From the NCBI GenBank assembly GCA_963825595.1, contig CAWGUE010000001.1, forward strand, positions 1 through 64,000: a stretch of DNA of 64,000 nucleotides, written 5' to 3'. Numbering within the stretch: the stretch's first letter is position 1; each line of letters opens with the position of its first letter. Below are positions 35,826 to 44,980 of this stretch, piece by piece. The notes beneath the pieces are model-generated. The model did not search any database, was not told where the DNA came from, and saw nothing but the letters and a program-made list of their open reading frames with translations. A program made the translations under genes and the position numbers. The DNA comes from JARFQH01 sp963825595. GTDB taxonomy: Bacteria; Desulfobacterota; Desulfobacteria; Desulfobacterales; SG8-13.

Positions 35826-37517
35826 ATGCAGAAAAAAAACTTTAGCTACAGCAGTATCCGCAGCACCCTGCTGGCCGCCATGATTTTAGTGCCGTTTGTC
35901 CCTTTCATTCTGATTATGGGTCTCAGCTTCTACTCTCATAAAACATCTTTGGAAAGTGGGACCATCGCCCGTATGAATCGAATTGTGGACGACCACCGTC
36001 AGCTGATTGAGAACTTCCTGGAAGAAAGGAGCCGAAATATTGAGTTCATCATCAACTCCTATACTTTCACGGAACTCAGCGAGCCCGAAAACCTGGGAGT
36101 CGTGTTCGAACGCCTGAAGAAGGTTTCTGCGGCATTTAAAGACTTGGGCATTTTCAACGCCGAAGGAATGCATGTTTCTTACCAAGGGCCCTATCAGCTG
36201 GTGGGCCGCTTCTATTGGGATGCCGAGTGGTTCCAGGAGGTGATGCAAAGCGGCGTGTACATCAGTGACGTCTTCATGGGATACCGCCAGGAACCCCACT
36301 TTGTCATTGCTATTGCCAGCGGAACCGGTAACCGGCGCTGGGTCATCCGTGCGACCATCGATACCCAGACCTTCGAATCGCTCGTCAGCGGAATACGTAT
36401 CGGCGAAACGGGAGAAACATACATAATTAACGCTTCCGGGATATTGCAAACCTCACGGCGGTCGGGCGGCAACCCGTTGTCAAAAACAACGGACACCCTC
36501 CGGCCATTGATGAACGACAAGCAAATCGACAGCTTTATTCATCGGGATGACAAGGGTGACAAATACCTGTATGCCATCGCGCGCCTCAAAGGCGGCGCTT
36601 GGACTCTCGTCGCACGGCAGAAAGCATCTGAAGCTTTTGCTGCACTGTACTCGACGGTCTATCTGGCCGTCGTCATATTTGTGCTTGGTGGTGCGGCCAT
36701 TATCACTTTCGCCTTCTACATTACCGGCAATATCGTCCGCCGGATGGAAAAAATGGACGCCGATAAAGCAAGCCTGGGCCGGCAGCTCATCGGCACCAGC
36801 CGCCTGGCGGAACTCGGTGAGATGGCGGCCGGTTTCGCTCATGAAATCAACAACCCTTTGCAAATCATCAGGGGAGAACAGACGCTGATCGAAACCCTGC
36901 TCGCTGAAATGAAGGATGCCGGGAAATTGGAGGCGTCGGAAACTCTCTCGGAATTAATGGATTCCCTCGATCAGATAAAACTGCAAATCTCCCGCTGTTC
37001 GAAGATCACCCAGGCCATTCTCAAGTTCGGTCGCCAAAGCGAACCCGAAACCACCAATATCGACCTGCATCATTTTATACCCGAAGTGACAAAGATGATC
37101 CAACAGAAGGCCAGTATCCATGGCATTTCTTTTGACCAGCGTATCAATCCGAAATCCATGATCGTCCGCGGCGATCCCGCCCAACTCCAGCAGGTGATTC
37201 TGAATCTCTTAAATAACGCCATCGACGCGATCCTGACTCGTCACGGAGTTTCGGGCGGTGAGCTGACTGTGAAAGCGATCCCGACCGATAACGCATTCAT
37301 CGAAATTCAAATAACGGATAACGGTTGCGGTATCAGCCCCGCCAACCTGGAAAAGGTGTTCGCTCCTTTTTTTACCACCAAACCGGTGGGGGAAGGCACC
37401 GGTCTCGGGCTTTCTGTGTGTTACGGGATTGTGGAGAGCATGGCGGGACGCATGGAAGTGACCAGTCATGAAGGCCAGGGGACGACGTTTACGGTAAAGC
37501 TGCGATCAGCCGTTTGA
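35826..37517 (+). CDS. Sensor histidine kinase with Cache-type periplasmic domain
   Basis: A 563-residue kinase. Helix 1 at about 15-35; a dCache-like sensor (about 40-270; FEVMQSG-like region followed by GYRQEPHFVIAIAS and GETGETYIINASG); helix 2 (about 280-300); HisKA with LAELGEMAAGFAHEINNPLQ (His about 338); HATPase with NLLNNAIDAI, ITDNGCGI and APFFTTKPVGEGTGLGLSV. The start at 35826 (AGAGGATT site) is preferred because the sigma-54 promoter at 35725 would begin transcription after the longer start. It probably phosphorylates the regulator at 37651 in answer to a small extracellular ligand, perhaps the transporter substrate. Confidence 0.9.
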   Translation: MQKKNFSYSSIRSTLLAAMILVPFVPFILIMGLSFYSHKTSLESGTIARMNRIVDDHRQLIENFLEERSRNIEFIINSYTFTELSEPENLGVVFERLKKVSAAFKDLGIFNAEGMHVSYQGPYQLVGRFYWDAEWFQEVMQSGVYISDVFMGYRQEPHFVIAIASGTGNRRWVIRATIDTQTFESLVSGIRIGETGETYIINASGILQTSRRSGGNPLSKTTDTLRPLMNDKQIDSFIHRDDKGDKYLYAIARLKGGAWTLVARQKASEAFAALYSTVYLAVVIFVLGGAAIITFAFYITGNIVRRMEKMDADKASLGRQLIGTSRLAELGEMAAGFAHEINNPLQIIRGEQTLIETLLAEMKDAGKLEASETLSELMDSLDQIKLQISRCSKITQAILKFGRQSEPETTNIDLHHFIPEVTKMIQQKASIHGISFDQRINPKSMIVRGDPAQLQQVILNLLNNAIDAILTRHGVSGGELTVKAIPTDNAFIEIQITDNGCGISPANLEKVFAPFFTTKPVGEGTGLGLSVCYGIVESMAGRMEVTSHEGQGTTFTVKLRSAV

Positions 37518-37650
37518 TATCAGCGGTCCACCCCAAAAACCCCAGCGGCTGATAAACAACTGACATAGAAAAATTGAGGCCGTCTTTAGGACTTCTCCGA
37601 AGACAAACGTAATCAAGCAATATACTTTTTGCAGGATGGGAGACCCAAAA

Positions 37651-38109
37651 ATGAAGAATGTAAAAATCATGTTAGTCGATGACGAAGAGCGATTTCTATC
37701 GACCACCCAAAAACTTCTGAACAAAAAAGGCTATGACGCCATCACCGCCTCCAGCGGCAGCATGGCGCTGGATCTGCTGGGCCAGAAACAGGTCCATGTG
37801 GTCATACTGGACGTCAAGATGCCGGGAATGGACGGCATTGAGACCCTCAAGGCCATAAAGATCCAGTATCCCCTGGTCGAAGTGATCATGCTGACCGGTC
37901 ATGCGACGGTTGATTCCGCCGTGCAAGGGTTGAAGGCCGGTGCTTCCGATTACCTGATGAAACCGGCCGAGATAGATGACTTGATCGAAAGAGCGGAGGA
38001 AGCATATGCCCGCAGGCAGCAGCTCGATGAAAAAATCAGGTTGATCCAGTTGCGGAAACACATGGGATCGCCAAGGAAAATCCTCGAAGAAGAGAAGAAG
38101 AAGAAATAG
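37651..38109 (+). CDS. Single-domain response regulator with lysine-rich tail
   Basis: A 152-residue receiver: LVDDEE pair, acceptor Asp in VVILDVKMPGMDGIETLKAI (about residue 57), LTGHATVDSAV and Lys in LMKPAEI, followed by a charged helix ending in KKKK. There is no output domain. It is a paralogue of the regulators at 11273 and of the receiver part at 40949. It lies between the Cache kinase and the SLC13 transporter, so it likely acts on the transporter or a partner directly. ATG 37651 has a GGGAG site; an ATG 15 bp upstream is possible. Confidence 0.88.
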   Translation: MKNVKIMLVDDEERFLSTTQKLLNKKGYDAITASSGSMALDLLGQKQVHVVILDVKMPGMDGIETLKAIKIQYPLVEVIMLTGHATVDSAVQGLKAGASDYLMKPAEIDDLIERAEEAYARRQQLDEKIRLIQLRKHMGSPRKILEEEKKKK

Positions 38110-38195
38110 ACTGTAAAAGCATACCGGATAGAAGGGATCTTGGAGATTGTCTGACGAAATCAATTAGAGGAATTGATCAAAGCGAGGATTCACCT

Positions 38196-40050
38196 ATGGA
38201 AAGCACGACCTCAAAAAAAGCAACCGGATATGACAAGTACGTCGATTGGAAGATATTCAGCATACCCGTGGTCTTGATGTTCGTCATCCTTTTCATGCCG
38301 ACCCCTTATGGAATGAAAGATGTCGGCCTGGAATACAAAGTCGCCCCCAAAGCGGTTGTAAATTTCTTCACCCAGTCGCTCTTCAACAAACAAACGGCGG
38401 ATACCGAACAATGGGAACTGCTCGCGGCCCGAATCATGCACGAAAATATGTTGATGGGATCCTTGGGCAAAAGTGCCTATGAAAAACGTGATTTCAAATG
38501 GACCCAGAGCCAAAAAATTCCGGCCGATCAAAAAAATTTCGACCGGGCCATGGAATACATCAAGGAAAAGGTCAGCGCCGAGAAGTACGAGGACATCATG
38601 CGGCAAGGCCTGTCGCTACGCAGGGACGGACTGAAGTACGAGGATCTTGCCGAAAAAGACCGCAAGTCGGCCGATACGGGTGCCTGGCACATCAAGGTCG
38701 CCATGGCCATGGTGGTGTTCGTGGTGCTCTGTTTTCTGACCGAATGCATCCCGCTGCCGGGCGTCTCCTTTTGCGTGGGTCTGCTGCTGGTCTTCACCGG
38801 CGTGGCTTCGAGAAAAGATGTACCCATGCTCTACTGGGACGACGCGGTCTGGTTTATCATGGGCAGCCTCATGTTTGCCGTGGCCCTGGTTAAAACCGGT
38901 GTGGACAAGCGCATGTGTCTTATCATGTTCCGCAAGCTGGCCGTGCCCAACGTGAAATGGATCACCCTCATCTTTTTCATCGTCATCAGCCCGATGGCGG
39001 CCTTCATATCCGACCATGCCCTGGCGGCGATGTTCCTGCCCATCGGCATCCTGCTCTACCAGAACAGCCTGACCCGAGAAGTTCCGGATGACCCCGAACT
39101 CGCCAAACTCCTGATGATCACCATCGCCATGGCCTGCAACATCGGCGGGCCTGGCGCGCCTTCGGGCGGTGCCCGCAATGTCATCATGATCACGTACCTG
39201 AACGACATGTTCGGAATGGACATCGGCTATCTGCAGTGGATTATCTACTGCATGCCGTTCGTTGTCATCATGATCCCGGTCACCTGGTTGATAACGAACT
39301 GGCGGTTCAAGCCCCAGATCACCTCCCTGGCACCGGCCATGATCCAGCTCCAAAGATGAAATCGACCGGATGGGGGGCTGGAATCGCAAGCAGGTCTATG
39401 CACTGATCATCTTCGTGGTCATGATTTTCGGCTGGCTGACCGAAAAGACATTCTACGATACGGGCGTGCTGCCCGTCCGGCTCGGCATCGGCGTCATCGC
39501 CATGGCCGGGGCGGTGGCCTACCTGTTTGCCGGGGTGACCAACTGGCGCGATTACCAGAGCAAGGTCGACTGGGGCGTCGTCTGGCTCTACGCCGGGGCC
39601 ATCATCTTCGGCAGAACCCTGGACAGCACGGGTGCAGCCTACTGGATGGCCCGCAGCATCCTCGATGTGTTGGCGCCGCTCGGCATGAACTCCGGTCTGC
39701 CGCTGCTGGCCACCGCCAGCGGTATCACCGCCACCATGACGAACCTGATGGCGGACGGCCCCGCTGCAGCCGCTGTCGGACCCGTCACGTTGAACATCGC
39801 CGGCCTGGCCCACCCGGGAACAACCTTCATCCCGTTCATGGCGATGGTGACGGCCGTCTCTTCTTCCTTCGCCTACTGCCTGATTATCGGCACGCCGCCC
39901 AATGCCATCGTCTACGCCAGCGGTTACCTCGGGCCGAAGGATTTTCTGCGGGTAGGGGTGATCCTCTGGTTCTTCTCACAAATCCTGCTGCTCGTCATCT
40001 CGGTCGTCTACTGGCAACTGCTTGGATTCGGTGTACTGCCGAACTTCTAA
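38196..40050 (+). pseudogene. SLC13/DASS anion transporter, interrupted by a frameshift
   Basis: One transporter of about 617 residues in two frames. The first (38196-39359) has a helix, a periplasmic loop of about 120 residues, and core motifs ISDHALAAMFLPIG and GGPGAPSGGARNVIM. The second (to 40050) carries TNLMADGPAAAAVGPV and IIGTPPNAIVYASGY. At 39350-39351 one C too many (CTCCAAAG) ends the first frame; deleting it reads QLKDEIDRMGGWNRKQ straight through. The adjacent two-component genes suggest regulated uptake of an oxyanion such as sulfate. Whether the lesion is real, an error, or a +1 frameshift site is open. Confidence 0.82.
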
Positions 40051-40077
40051 GCGAACAACGTAAAGGGAGACACATTC

Positions 40078-40242
40078 ATGGATCGTATCGAAAATCAACT
40101 GACCCAAGGAAAAAACAGGAGCCTGCGGGTTGAAAAGGGCAAAATTTACTTCAGCCGGGATGCGGAGCGAAAATTCTATTTTGCCTTGTCCCTGATTGTC
40201 TTCCTGGCCGGACTGTTTTATAAGCTGGGCATTCTGCAATGA
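40078..40242 (+). CDS. 54-residue single-span membrane peptide
   Basis: Small ORF between the transporter and the Yip1 gene: MDRIENQLTQGKNRSLRVEK, then a charged region and one membrane helix (about 34-50, FALSLIVFLAGLFYKLG). TAAAGGGAG precedes the ATG and the stop overlaps the next start by 4 bp (ATGA), so it is almost certainly translated. It may be an accessory subunit of the SLC13 carrier; no known family is recognised. Confidence 0.75.
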   Translation: MDRIENQLTQGKNRSLRVEKGKIYFSRDAERKFYFALSLIVFLAGLFYKLGILQ

Positions 40243-40778
40243 TCACCACCATATCAAGCAGGTCAGACGTGTCTGCGCTGAAATTTTATTCTGCAACGGT
40301 AATGGGCATTCTGGGGCATCCCCGGAAATTTTTCGGCGACTTGCCTGAATCGGTCGGCATGATTCAGGCCGCAGGCTTTCTCACCGTATCCGCTATCGTC
40401 CACTGCACCGCAGCACTCATACACACGGCGCCATCCAATTACCTTGTGATGGGAGGAACACTTTTGGCTAACGCCACCGGCATGGTGTTCCTGCTGACGG
40501 GGTTGGGCTTTACGGTAGTGAGCGTCACCAGCAAAAGCAAGGTGCGCTTCGGTAGATTGTTTCGCATCTATGCCCTTTCTACCGGAGTGACCCTGCTGAT
40601 CTCGTGGGTGCCGGCAGTTCTGGTCTATACTGAGATCTGGAAATGGTGGCTGATCGGAACGGGAATGACCTATGGTCTCGGATTCAAGTGGTATCGGGCC
40701 CTTGCCATTGTCGGATTTTCAATAGTGACAACGATCCTGCTCTTTCATTGGCTGCTCGCTCCGGAGACGCGACTATGA
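40239..40778 (+). CDS. Yip1-family membrane protein
   Basis: A 179-residue protein with about five membrane helices, beginning with an amphipathic region typical of bacterial Yip1 proteins (ATVMGILGHPRKFFGDLPES). Function in bacteria is unknown; eukaryotic relatives organise membranes. It is translationally coupled to the 54-residue peptide and sits between the transporter and the REC-CBS regulator, so it probably belongs to the same transport unit. Confidence 0.7.
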   Translation: MITTISSRSDVSALKFYSATVMGILGHPRKFFGDLPESVGMIQAAGFLTVSAIVHCTAALIHTAPSNYLVMGGTLLANATGMVFLLTGLGFTVVSVTSKSKVRFGRLFRIYALSTGVTLLISWVPAVLVYTEIWKWWLIGTGMTYGLGFKWYRALAIVGFSIVTTILLFHWLLAPETRL

Positions 40779-40948
40779 CACCGGTCGATCTGTTGAAAAA
40801 GGGCCCGCTACCGAAGAATCAGCTTGTGTCGCTTGATGTTGGATGTGTGGGGTTATCCTCCAATTTTATGAAAAATTATTCGCAATTGTACTAAATGACC
40901 ATTGCTGTACCCGGAGCGAAGAATCCGGACGCAAAAGGAGACGTACCA

Positions 40949-41851
40949 ATGGAAAAAAAAATAAAGGTTCTCATGGTCGACGACGAGGCGCAGTTCCGGG
41001 CCACCACCCAAAAAATACTGAACCGGAAGGGTTTCGATACCATCATCGCCGCGAGCGGTGAAGAAGCCCTTGGCAAGCTCGACGCCAATCCCGATGTCAT
41101 CATTCTCGACATCAAGATGCCCGGCATCGATGGGCACCAGGCCTTGCAGGAAATAAAAAAACGCAAACCGGGCCTGCCGGTGATCATGCTCACCGGCCAT
41201 GGGGCCTTGCCGTCGGCCGAAACGGCCCTGGAGGAAGGCGCCTATGACTACCTCTCCAAGCCCTGTGACATCGAACTGCTCGCAGCCAAAGTCAAGGAGG
41301 CCTATCTGCATGGTAAAACGCCCATCGAGCGTCCGGAAAAACAGGTCGGTGAGGCCATGGTCCCAATAGAAGAATACACCACCCTGTCCGGCGATCAGAG
41401 TATCGCTACGGCCATCGCCGAATTAAAAGCCTCCTTTGTCTGTAAAATTTCAACCAGCCGCATCATGGAAACCGGTCATCGATCGGTGCTGGTCATGGAA
41501 AAGGATCAGAGCGTCGTCGGTGTCGTGGCCATCACGGATCTGATCGAAATGATCATGCCGGCATACCTGTCGGCACCCAAACCACCCACGGCGGACAGCA
41601 TCCAATACTCGCCCATGTTCTGGAAAAACATGTTCAGTTCGGTGATCGCCAAAATGGCCGACGTAAAAGTAAAAGACGTTATGTCACCGGCACCGCCGAC
41701 CATTGAAGCCTCTGCCAGCCTAATGGAGGCTGCCTATCGCATGAACTCTGAAAAGGCGCGTCGACTCGTGGTACTATCGTCGGGTAAAGTCGTCGGCGTG
41801 ATCCGGGAGCAGGACCTTTTCTTCGAAATGGAAAATATTCTGAGTTCATAG
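40949..41851 (+). CDS. Response regulator fused to a CBS pair
   Basis: A 300-residue protein: receiver (about 1-120; MVDDEA, acceptor Asp in VIILDIKMPGIDGHQ, LTGHGALPSAE, Lys in YLSKPC) followed by two CBS motifs (about 130-200, GEAMVPIEEYTTLSGD; about 230-298, VKVKDVMSPAPPTIEAS, then GVIREQDLF). It joins phospho-signalling to adenine-nucleotide sensing in one chain. The CBS part resembles the separate protein at 10439, and the receiver resembles those at 11273 and 37651. The fusion therefore links the parts found apart in the other SLC13 locus. AAAAGGAGA precedes ATG 40949. Confidence 0.9.
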   Translation: MEKKIKVLMVDDEAQFRATTQKILNRKGFDTIIAASGEEALGKLDANPDVIILDIKMPGIDGHQALQEIKKRKPGLPVIMLTGHGALPSAETALEEGAYDYLSKPCDIELLAAKVKEAYLHGKTPIERPEKQVGEAMVPIEEYTTLSGDQSIATAIAELKASFVCKISTSRIMETGHRSVLVMEKDQSVVGVVAITDLIEMIMPAYLSAPKPPTADSIQYSPMFWKNMFSSVIAKMADVKVKDVMSPAPPTIEASASLMEAAYRMNSEKARRLVVLSSGKVVGVIREQDLFFEMENILSS

Positions 41852-42156
41852 GCTTCGACGGTTCTTAAAACAACGATAATTGATGTATTTCAGTGCATAA
41901 CAACTTTATGAGAAGCTATCCCAAAATGAGGGTTTTCCATTGAGATCGAGGCGAGACCAGGGATACCCGCTGTGCGGGATTACGCGCCTGATCGATTCCT
42001 CTTTGTGGGTCGCAACCCGCAGGCGTGCGCCAGTATGTCCGCAGAGCTTGCTATATTACAGTAAGCCTTGAGTACGAACAAAAAAGGCTATACTCGTATT
42101 GATGCCAGTTACATGCAAGTTGGTTGGTAATCTGGGATCAAAAGAGGAGTATAGCC
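41852..42156 (+). ncRNA. Candidate bridge-RNA region upstream of the IS110 transposase
   Basis: About 300 bp before the transposase. The part 41940-42060 folds readily, with GGATACCCGCTGTGCGGG and a CCCGCAGGCGTGCGCC stretch. IS110 elements are known to express a bridge RNA from the non-coding end upstream of the transposase. The exact left end and the RNA limits cannot be fixed here. Confidence 0.4.
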
Positions 42157-43570
42157 ATGAGAACTAAATCGCAAAAAGTTAGTCGGGTCAATAGGCAAAC
42201 AATGGTCGTCAGTCTGGATATCGGTAAGGGGTCTCATTTTGGATATTTCCGCGCTCCAGACGGGAAAGATGCGAGCCCTTTCGGGTTCACCAATTGCCGG
42301 GATGGTTTTAACCAATTTTGGAAGAAGCTGTGCCGGTTTAAAAAAGCACATCGATTGTGCCAGGTGTTGGTCGGCTTTGAGTCCACAGGGCCCTACGCCG
42401 AGCCGCTGCTGCACTTTTTGAGGCAGAAGCCGGTGCAGCTGGTGCAAATCAACCCGATGCACAGCAAGCGTTTGAAAGAGCTTACTGGCAATTCTCCGAA
42501 CAAGACCGACCGCAAAGACCCGCGGGTGATTGCCGACGTGATGATGCTCGGTCATTCTTTGACGGTGGTGGTGCCGGAGGGGGCGGCGGCCGAACTGCGG
42601 CGTCTGAGCCAGGCCAGAGAGCGCGCCATCAAGGAACGCACGGCCATACTCAATCAGCTGCAGCACCTTGTGTTTGTAATTTTTCCCGAGTTTTTGAAAG
42701 TAATCAAGACCGTTTCTTGTAAAACCGGTTTGTATCTGGTCAGGCATTGCCCTGCGCCAGACGCCGTTTTGGCCCTGGGTTTGGATGCATTGAGCCGGGA
42801 CATGAGGCGTGTGAGCCGCGGCAGGCTGGACCATCAACGGGCCATGCAGCTGTTTCAGGCGGCAAAATCCTCGGTCGGTGTCACCGAAGGCCGCCAGAGT
42901 ATGGTCGAAGAGATTGGCTACCTGGTGGACCAGATCGAAAGGATCAATACGTTTGTCGATCAGCTGCAAAGCCGCATGAGAAGCCATTTGGAGCAAATCC
43001 CATACAGTCCGTATCTTCTTTCGATGCGCGGTATTGGCCTGATCACCGTTGCCGGGTTGGTTGGCGAGGTGGGAGACTTTCGTCAATTTTCCACGCTCTC
43101 TGAGATCACCAAGCTGGCGGGTCTGGATTTGTTCGAGATCAGCTCCGGAAAGCACCGCGGACGGCACCATATATCCAAACGCGGACGGCCATTGATGCGC
43201 AAACTGCTGTATTTTGCCGCCATCAATACGGTTAAGACCAATGGGATTATGCATGCTCCTTACAGCCGGATGCTGGAACGGGGGATGCCCAAAATAAAAG
43301 CCCTGGTGGCGATATCGCGCAAACTGTTGGCGGTGATGTTTGCATTGGCTCGTGACGGCTCGATATTTATCGAAGACTATAATACTCATCGTTATCAATT
43401 GGCAGCTTAAGGTGAAGGTGGGGAGATTTTCATCCGCGCCATTAAGGCGATATTATCGACCTTCTCGCAGAGCGTCTAAAACTTCCCGCCGTCACCAATT
43501 CCCAATGAAGCAAGATCAGAGCCGTTCGCGGACTCTCAAAGACCAGGGTTGGAAATGGTGACCTCACTAA
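41930..43570 (+). mobile_element. IS110-family insertion sequence, ends approximate
   Basis: Core is the transposase at 42157-43410 with flanking non-coding DNA on both sides. IS110 elements lack long terminal inverted repeats and make no target duplication, so the ends cannot be placed from this copy alone. Confidence 0.5.
42157..43410 (+). CDS. IS110-family transposase (recombinase)
   Basis: A 417-residue protein. The N-terminal RuvC-like DEDD domain shows VSLDIGKGSHFGYF, GFESTGPYAEPLL and KTDRKDPRVIAD. The C-terminal transposase domain has LLSMRGIGLITVAGLVGEVG and FEISSGKHRGRHHISKRGRP, whose Ser fits the catalytic serine position of this family. Length is normal and the frame is intact, so the element could be active. 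AAGAGGAG precedes ATG 42157; an in-frame TTG 33 bp upstream is less likely. It separates the REC-CBS gene from kinase debris. Confidence 0.93.
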   Translation: MRTKSQKVSRVNRQTMVVSLDIGKGSHFGYFRAPDGKDASPFGFTNCRDGFNQFWKKLCRFKKAHRLCQVLVGFESTGPYAEPLLHFLRQKPVQLVQINPMHSKRLKELTGNSPNKTDRKDPRVIADVMMLGHSLTVVVPEGAAAELRRLSQARERAIKERTAILNQLQHLVFVIFPEFLKVIKTVSCKTGLYLVRHCPAPDAVLALGLDALSRDMRRVSRGRLDHQRAMQLFQAAKSSVGVTEGRQSMVEEIGYLVDQIERINTFVDQLQSRMRSHLEQIPYSPYLLSMRGIGLITVAGLVGEVGDFRQFSTLSEITKLAGLDLFEISSGKHRGRHHISKRGRPLMRKLLYFAAINTVKTNGIMHAPYSRMLERGMPKIKALVAISRKLLAVMFALARDGSIFIEDYNTHRYQLAA

Positions 43571-43848
43571 AAAAAAATTAATATTAGTTCTTGACTACAA
43601 CAAACCAGGCGCGGGAAGGGACCTGCGCCCCTGCCAAAGACAAGGGCTCAACGCTGAGATTTATCTGCCCGCCTGAGGCGGGTAAACCTCCGGAGGGTTT
43701 ATCCGCCTCCGGTCGATTGGGTGAAGAGCCTTTTTTTGAGATGGGCTTCTAAAATAATTATCATCGTCGCAGGGAGTTGTGAACTCCTGTAACCGTCAAA
43801 CTTAGAGGGTCACCCCAGCAACGCTCGGGATTTATCGATGATTATTGT
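43411..43848 (+). other. Non-coding flank of the IS element with tandem hairpins
   Basis: No gene. Two adjacent perfect palindromes lie near 43665-43705 (CCCGCCTGAGGCGGG and AAACCTCCGGAGGGTTT), and an A-rich run lies at 43567-43580. Part of this may be the right end of the IS element. Confidence 0.4.
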
Positions 43849-44079
43849 GTGTGTCTTTCGATAGAAAACAAAGGCAAAGGCATGGATGAACAGGTTCGAC
43901 GGCGGGTTTCGAACCGTTTTTTACGACCAAAGCTGCACAGCCGCGGCATCGGCATGGCAGCGGTATACGGAATGGTCAAAACCCAGGGACGGTGGCTATC
44001 GATCCAGAGCACTCCAAACCATGGGACGACGGTCGGTAAATACCTTCCTGCCGCAATACAGAAGACCGAAAACCAGTAA
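43849..44079 (+). pseudogene. Histidine-kinase ATPase-domain remnant with compensating indels
   Basis: A 76-codon fragment. It carries GKGMDEQVRRRV, then GIGMAAVYGMVKTQG and STPNHGTTVGKYLPA, the G-box end of a HATPase domain. Between them the frame gives SNRFLRPKLHS, but the neighbouring frame reads FEPFFTTK exactly at that point (about 43911-43935). One T was lost and one A gained about 25 bases apart. The N-terminal part of the kinase is absent, perhaps lost when the IS element entered. Confidence 0.75.
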
Positions 44080-44143
44080 GATTCGATGACTCGGCACGGA
44101 TAACGACGGCCGGAATAAAATTTGGGGATAGAAGCCGGAATCA

Positions 44144-44416
44144 CTAACGCCGACTGAGACGATGGTGGCGGAAATATTGATCGACAGCCGTTTCATCGAT
44201 ATTGTTCACCAGCAGCATAAACTCCCGATGCATGCGACTGTCCATCAGCTGAATCCCCCAGCCGAGACTTTCGAGTTCTCTGTTTATTGCGTCGCGGGAA
44301 CGATGATCACTAAGCAGGAAAATTTGCAATAAATCCTTTAACAAAGCGGTTCTTTCGAACGGATTGAATCCAATCCGCCGCAATTGCTCCATGACAGCTG
44401 TCATCAATAGCTTCAT
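44144..44416 (-). CDS. 90-residue protein of unknown function, sigma-54 driven
   Basis: A small helical, soluble protein (MKLLMTAVMEQLRRIGFNPF, later DHRSRDAINRELESLGWGIQ) with a basic end. No family is recognised. AGAGGAGG stands before ATG 44416, and a sigma-54 promoter with an upstream activator palindrome points at it, so expression is probably tightly controlled. This makes it a member of the regulon that includes the Usp and SLC13 clusters. Confidence 0.65.
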   Translation of the reverse strand: MKLLMTAVMEQLRRIGFNPFERTALLKDLLQIFLLSDHRSRDAINRELESLGWGIQLMDSRMHREFMLLVNNIDETAVDQYFRHHRLSRR

Positions 44417-44486
44417 TGGTGCCTCCTCTATTCGCAGTTGATTGGGCGTAGAACAAGACTTATTGAATGACACCTGTAACAGTTTA

Positions 44487-44502
44487 GGCAAACTTCGTGC
44501 CA
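44487..44502 (-). promoter_or_regulatory. Sigma-54 promoter of the 90-residue gene
   Basis: On the minus strand TGGCACGAAGTTTGCC, with GG at 44501-44500 and GC at 44489-44488, exactly N10. Predicted start near 44477, about 60 nt before the gene. Confidence 0.8.
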
Positions 44503-44587
44503 CCAGTTGACTCGTGGCCCGTTCCGTTGAGTGGCCTAAAATAGACAATCGGAACCCTGGCTCCTGCGAGCAATACCATTTTCGCTG

Positions 44588-44620
44588 TCAGGACATTTTA
44601 CACACTGTAAAATGTCCTGA
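44588..44620. promoter_or_regulatory. 33-bp activator palindrome
   Basis: TCAGGACATTTTACA, three central bases, then the exact complement: 15-bp perfect arms. The core TTTTACA-N3-TGTAAAA is the same as at 35608. It lies about 100 bp upstream of the minus-strand sigma-54 promoter. Confidence 0.75.
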
Positions 44621-44980
44621 CGATTCACACCAAGAAATTGTACCAAATCCGGTATTATAATGAGGGTAGCAACATACCACTGCCGGCGAATACCGACGTG
44701 CGCTCATTAACGGGTTTCCATTTAGGTTTTTTCTTGTGAGTGATCATATTAAGGAAGGGCGCATCACAAATTTCACCTTCCAGAGATTTTGCGCTCCTCC
44801 ATTACCGCAGGCCCATGTTTCAAGCGGCCTTTTCAGTGGATGTCGGTTTGGCCGGGGGCTCGGGCTTATTACTTTCCACATCTGTTTTGAAGAAAACAGC
44901 CGGTTTAATGATCTCGGCGGATTTCTCCATGATTACCGAATGCGGTAAGTGCTGTTTGATCCGAAGCGAGCTTCAACAGC

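Larger units (their letters stand above)
44417..44980 (-). other. Control region of the 90-residue gene and nearby unassigned sequence
   Basis: Holds the sigma-54 promoter (44487) and activator palindrome (44588). From 44929 down to 44819 the minus strand reads a 36-codon frame ending in a Pro- and Lys-rich tail (NKPEPPAKPTSTEKAA). This looks like the lost C-terminus of the membrane protein at 44981, which would need further frameshifts to join. Confidence 0.4.

Noticed and set aside
42109..43398. 429-codon frame antisense to the transposase
   Set aside because: Antisense shadow of a recognised IS110 transposase.
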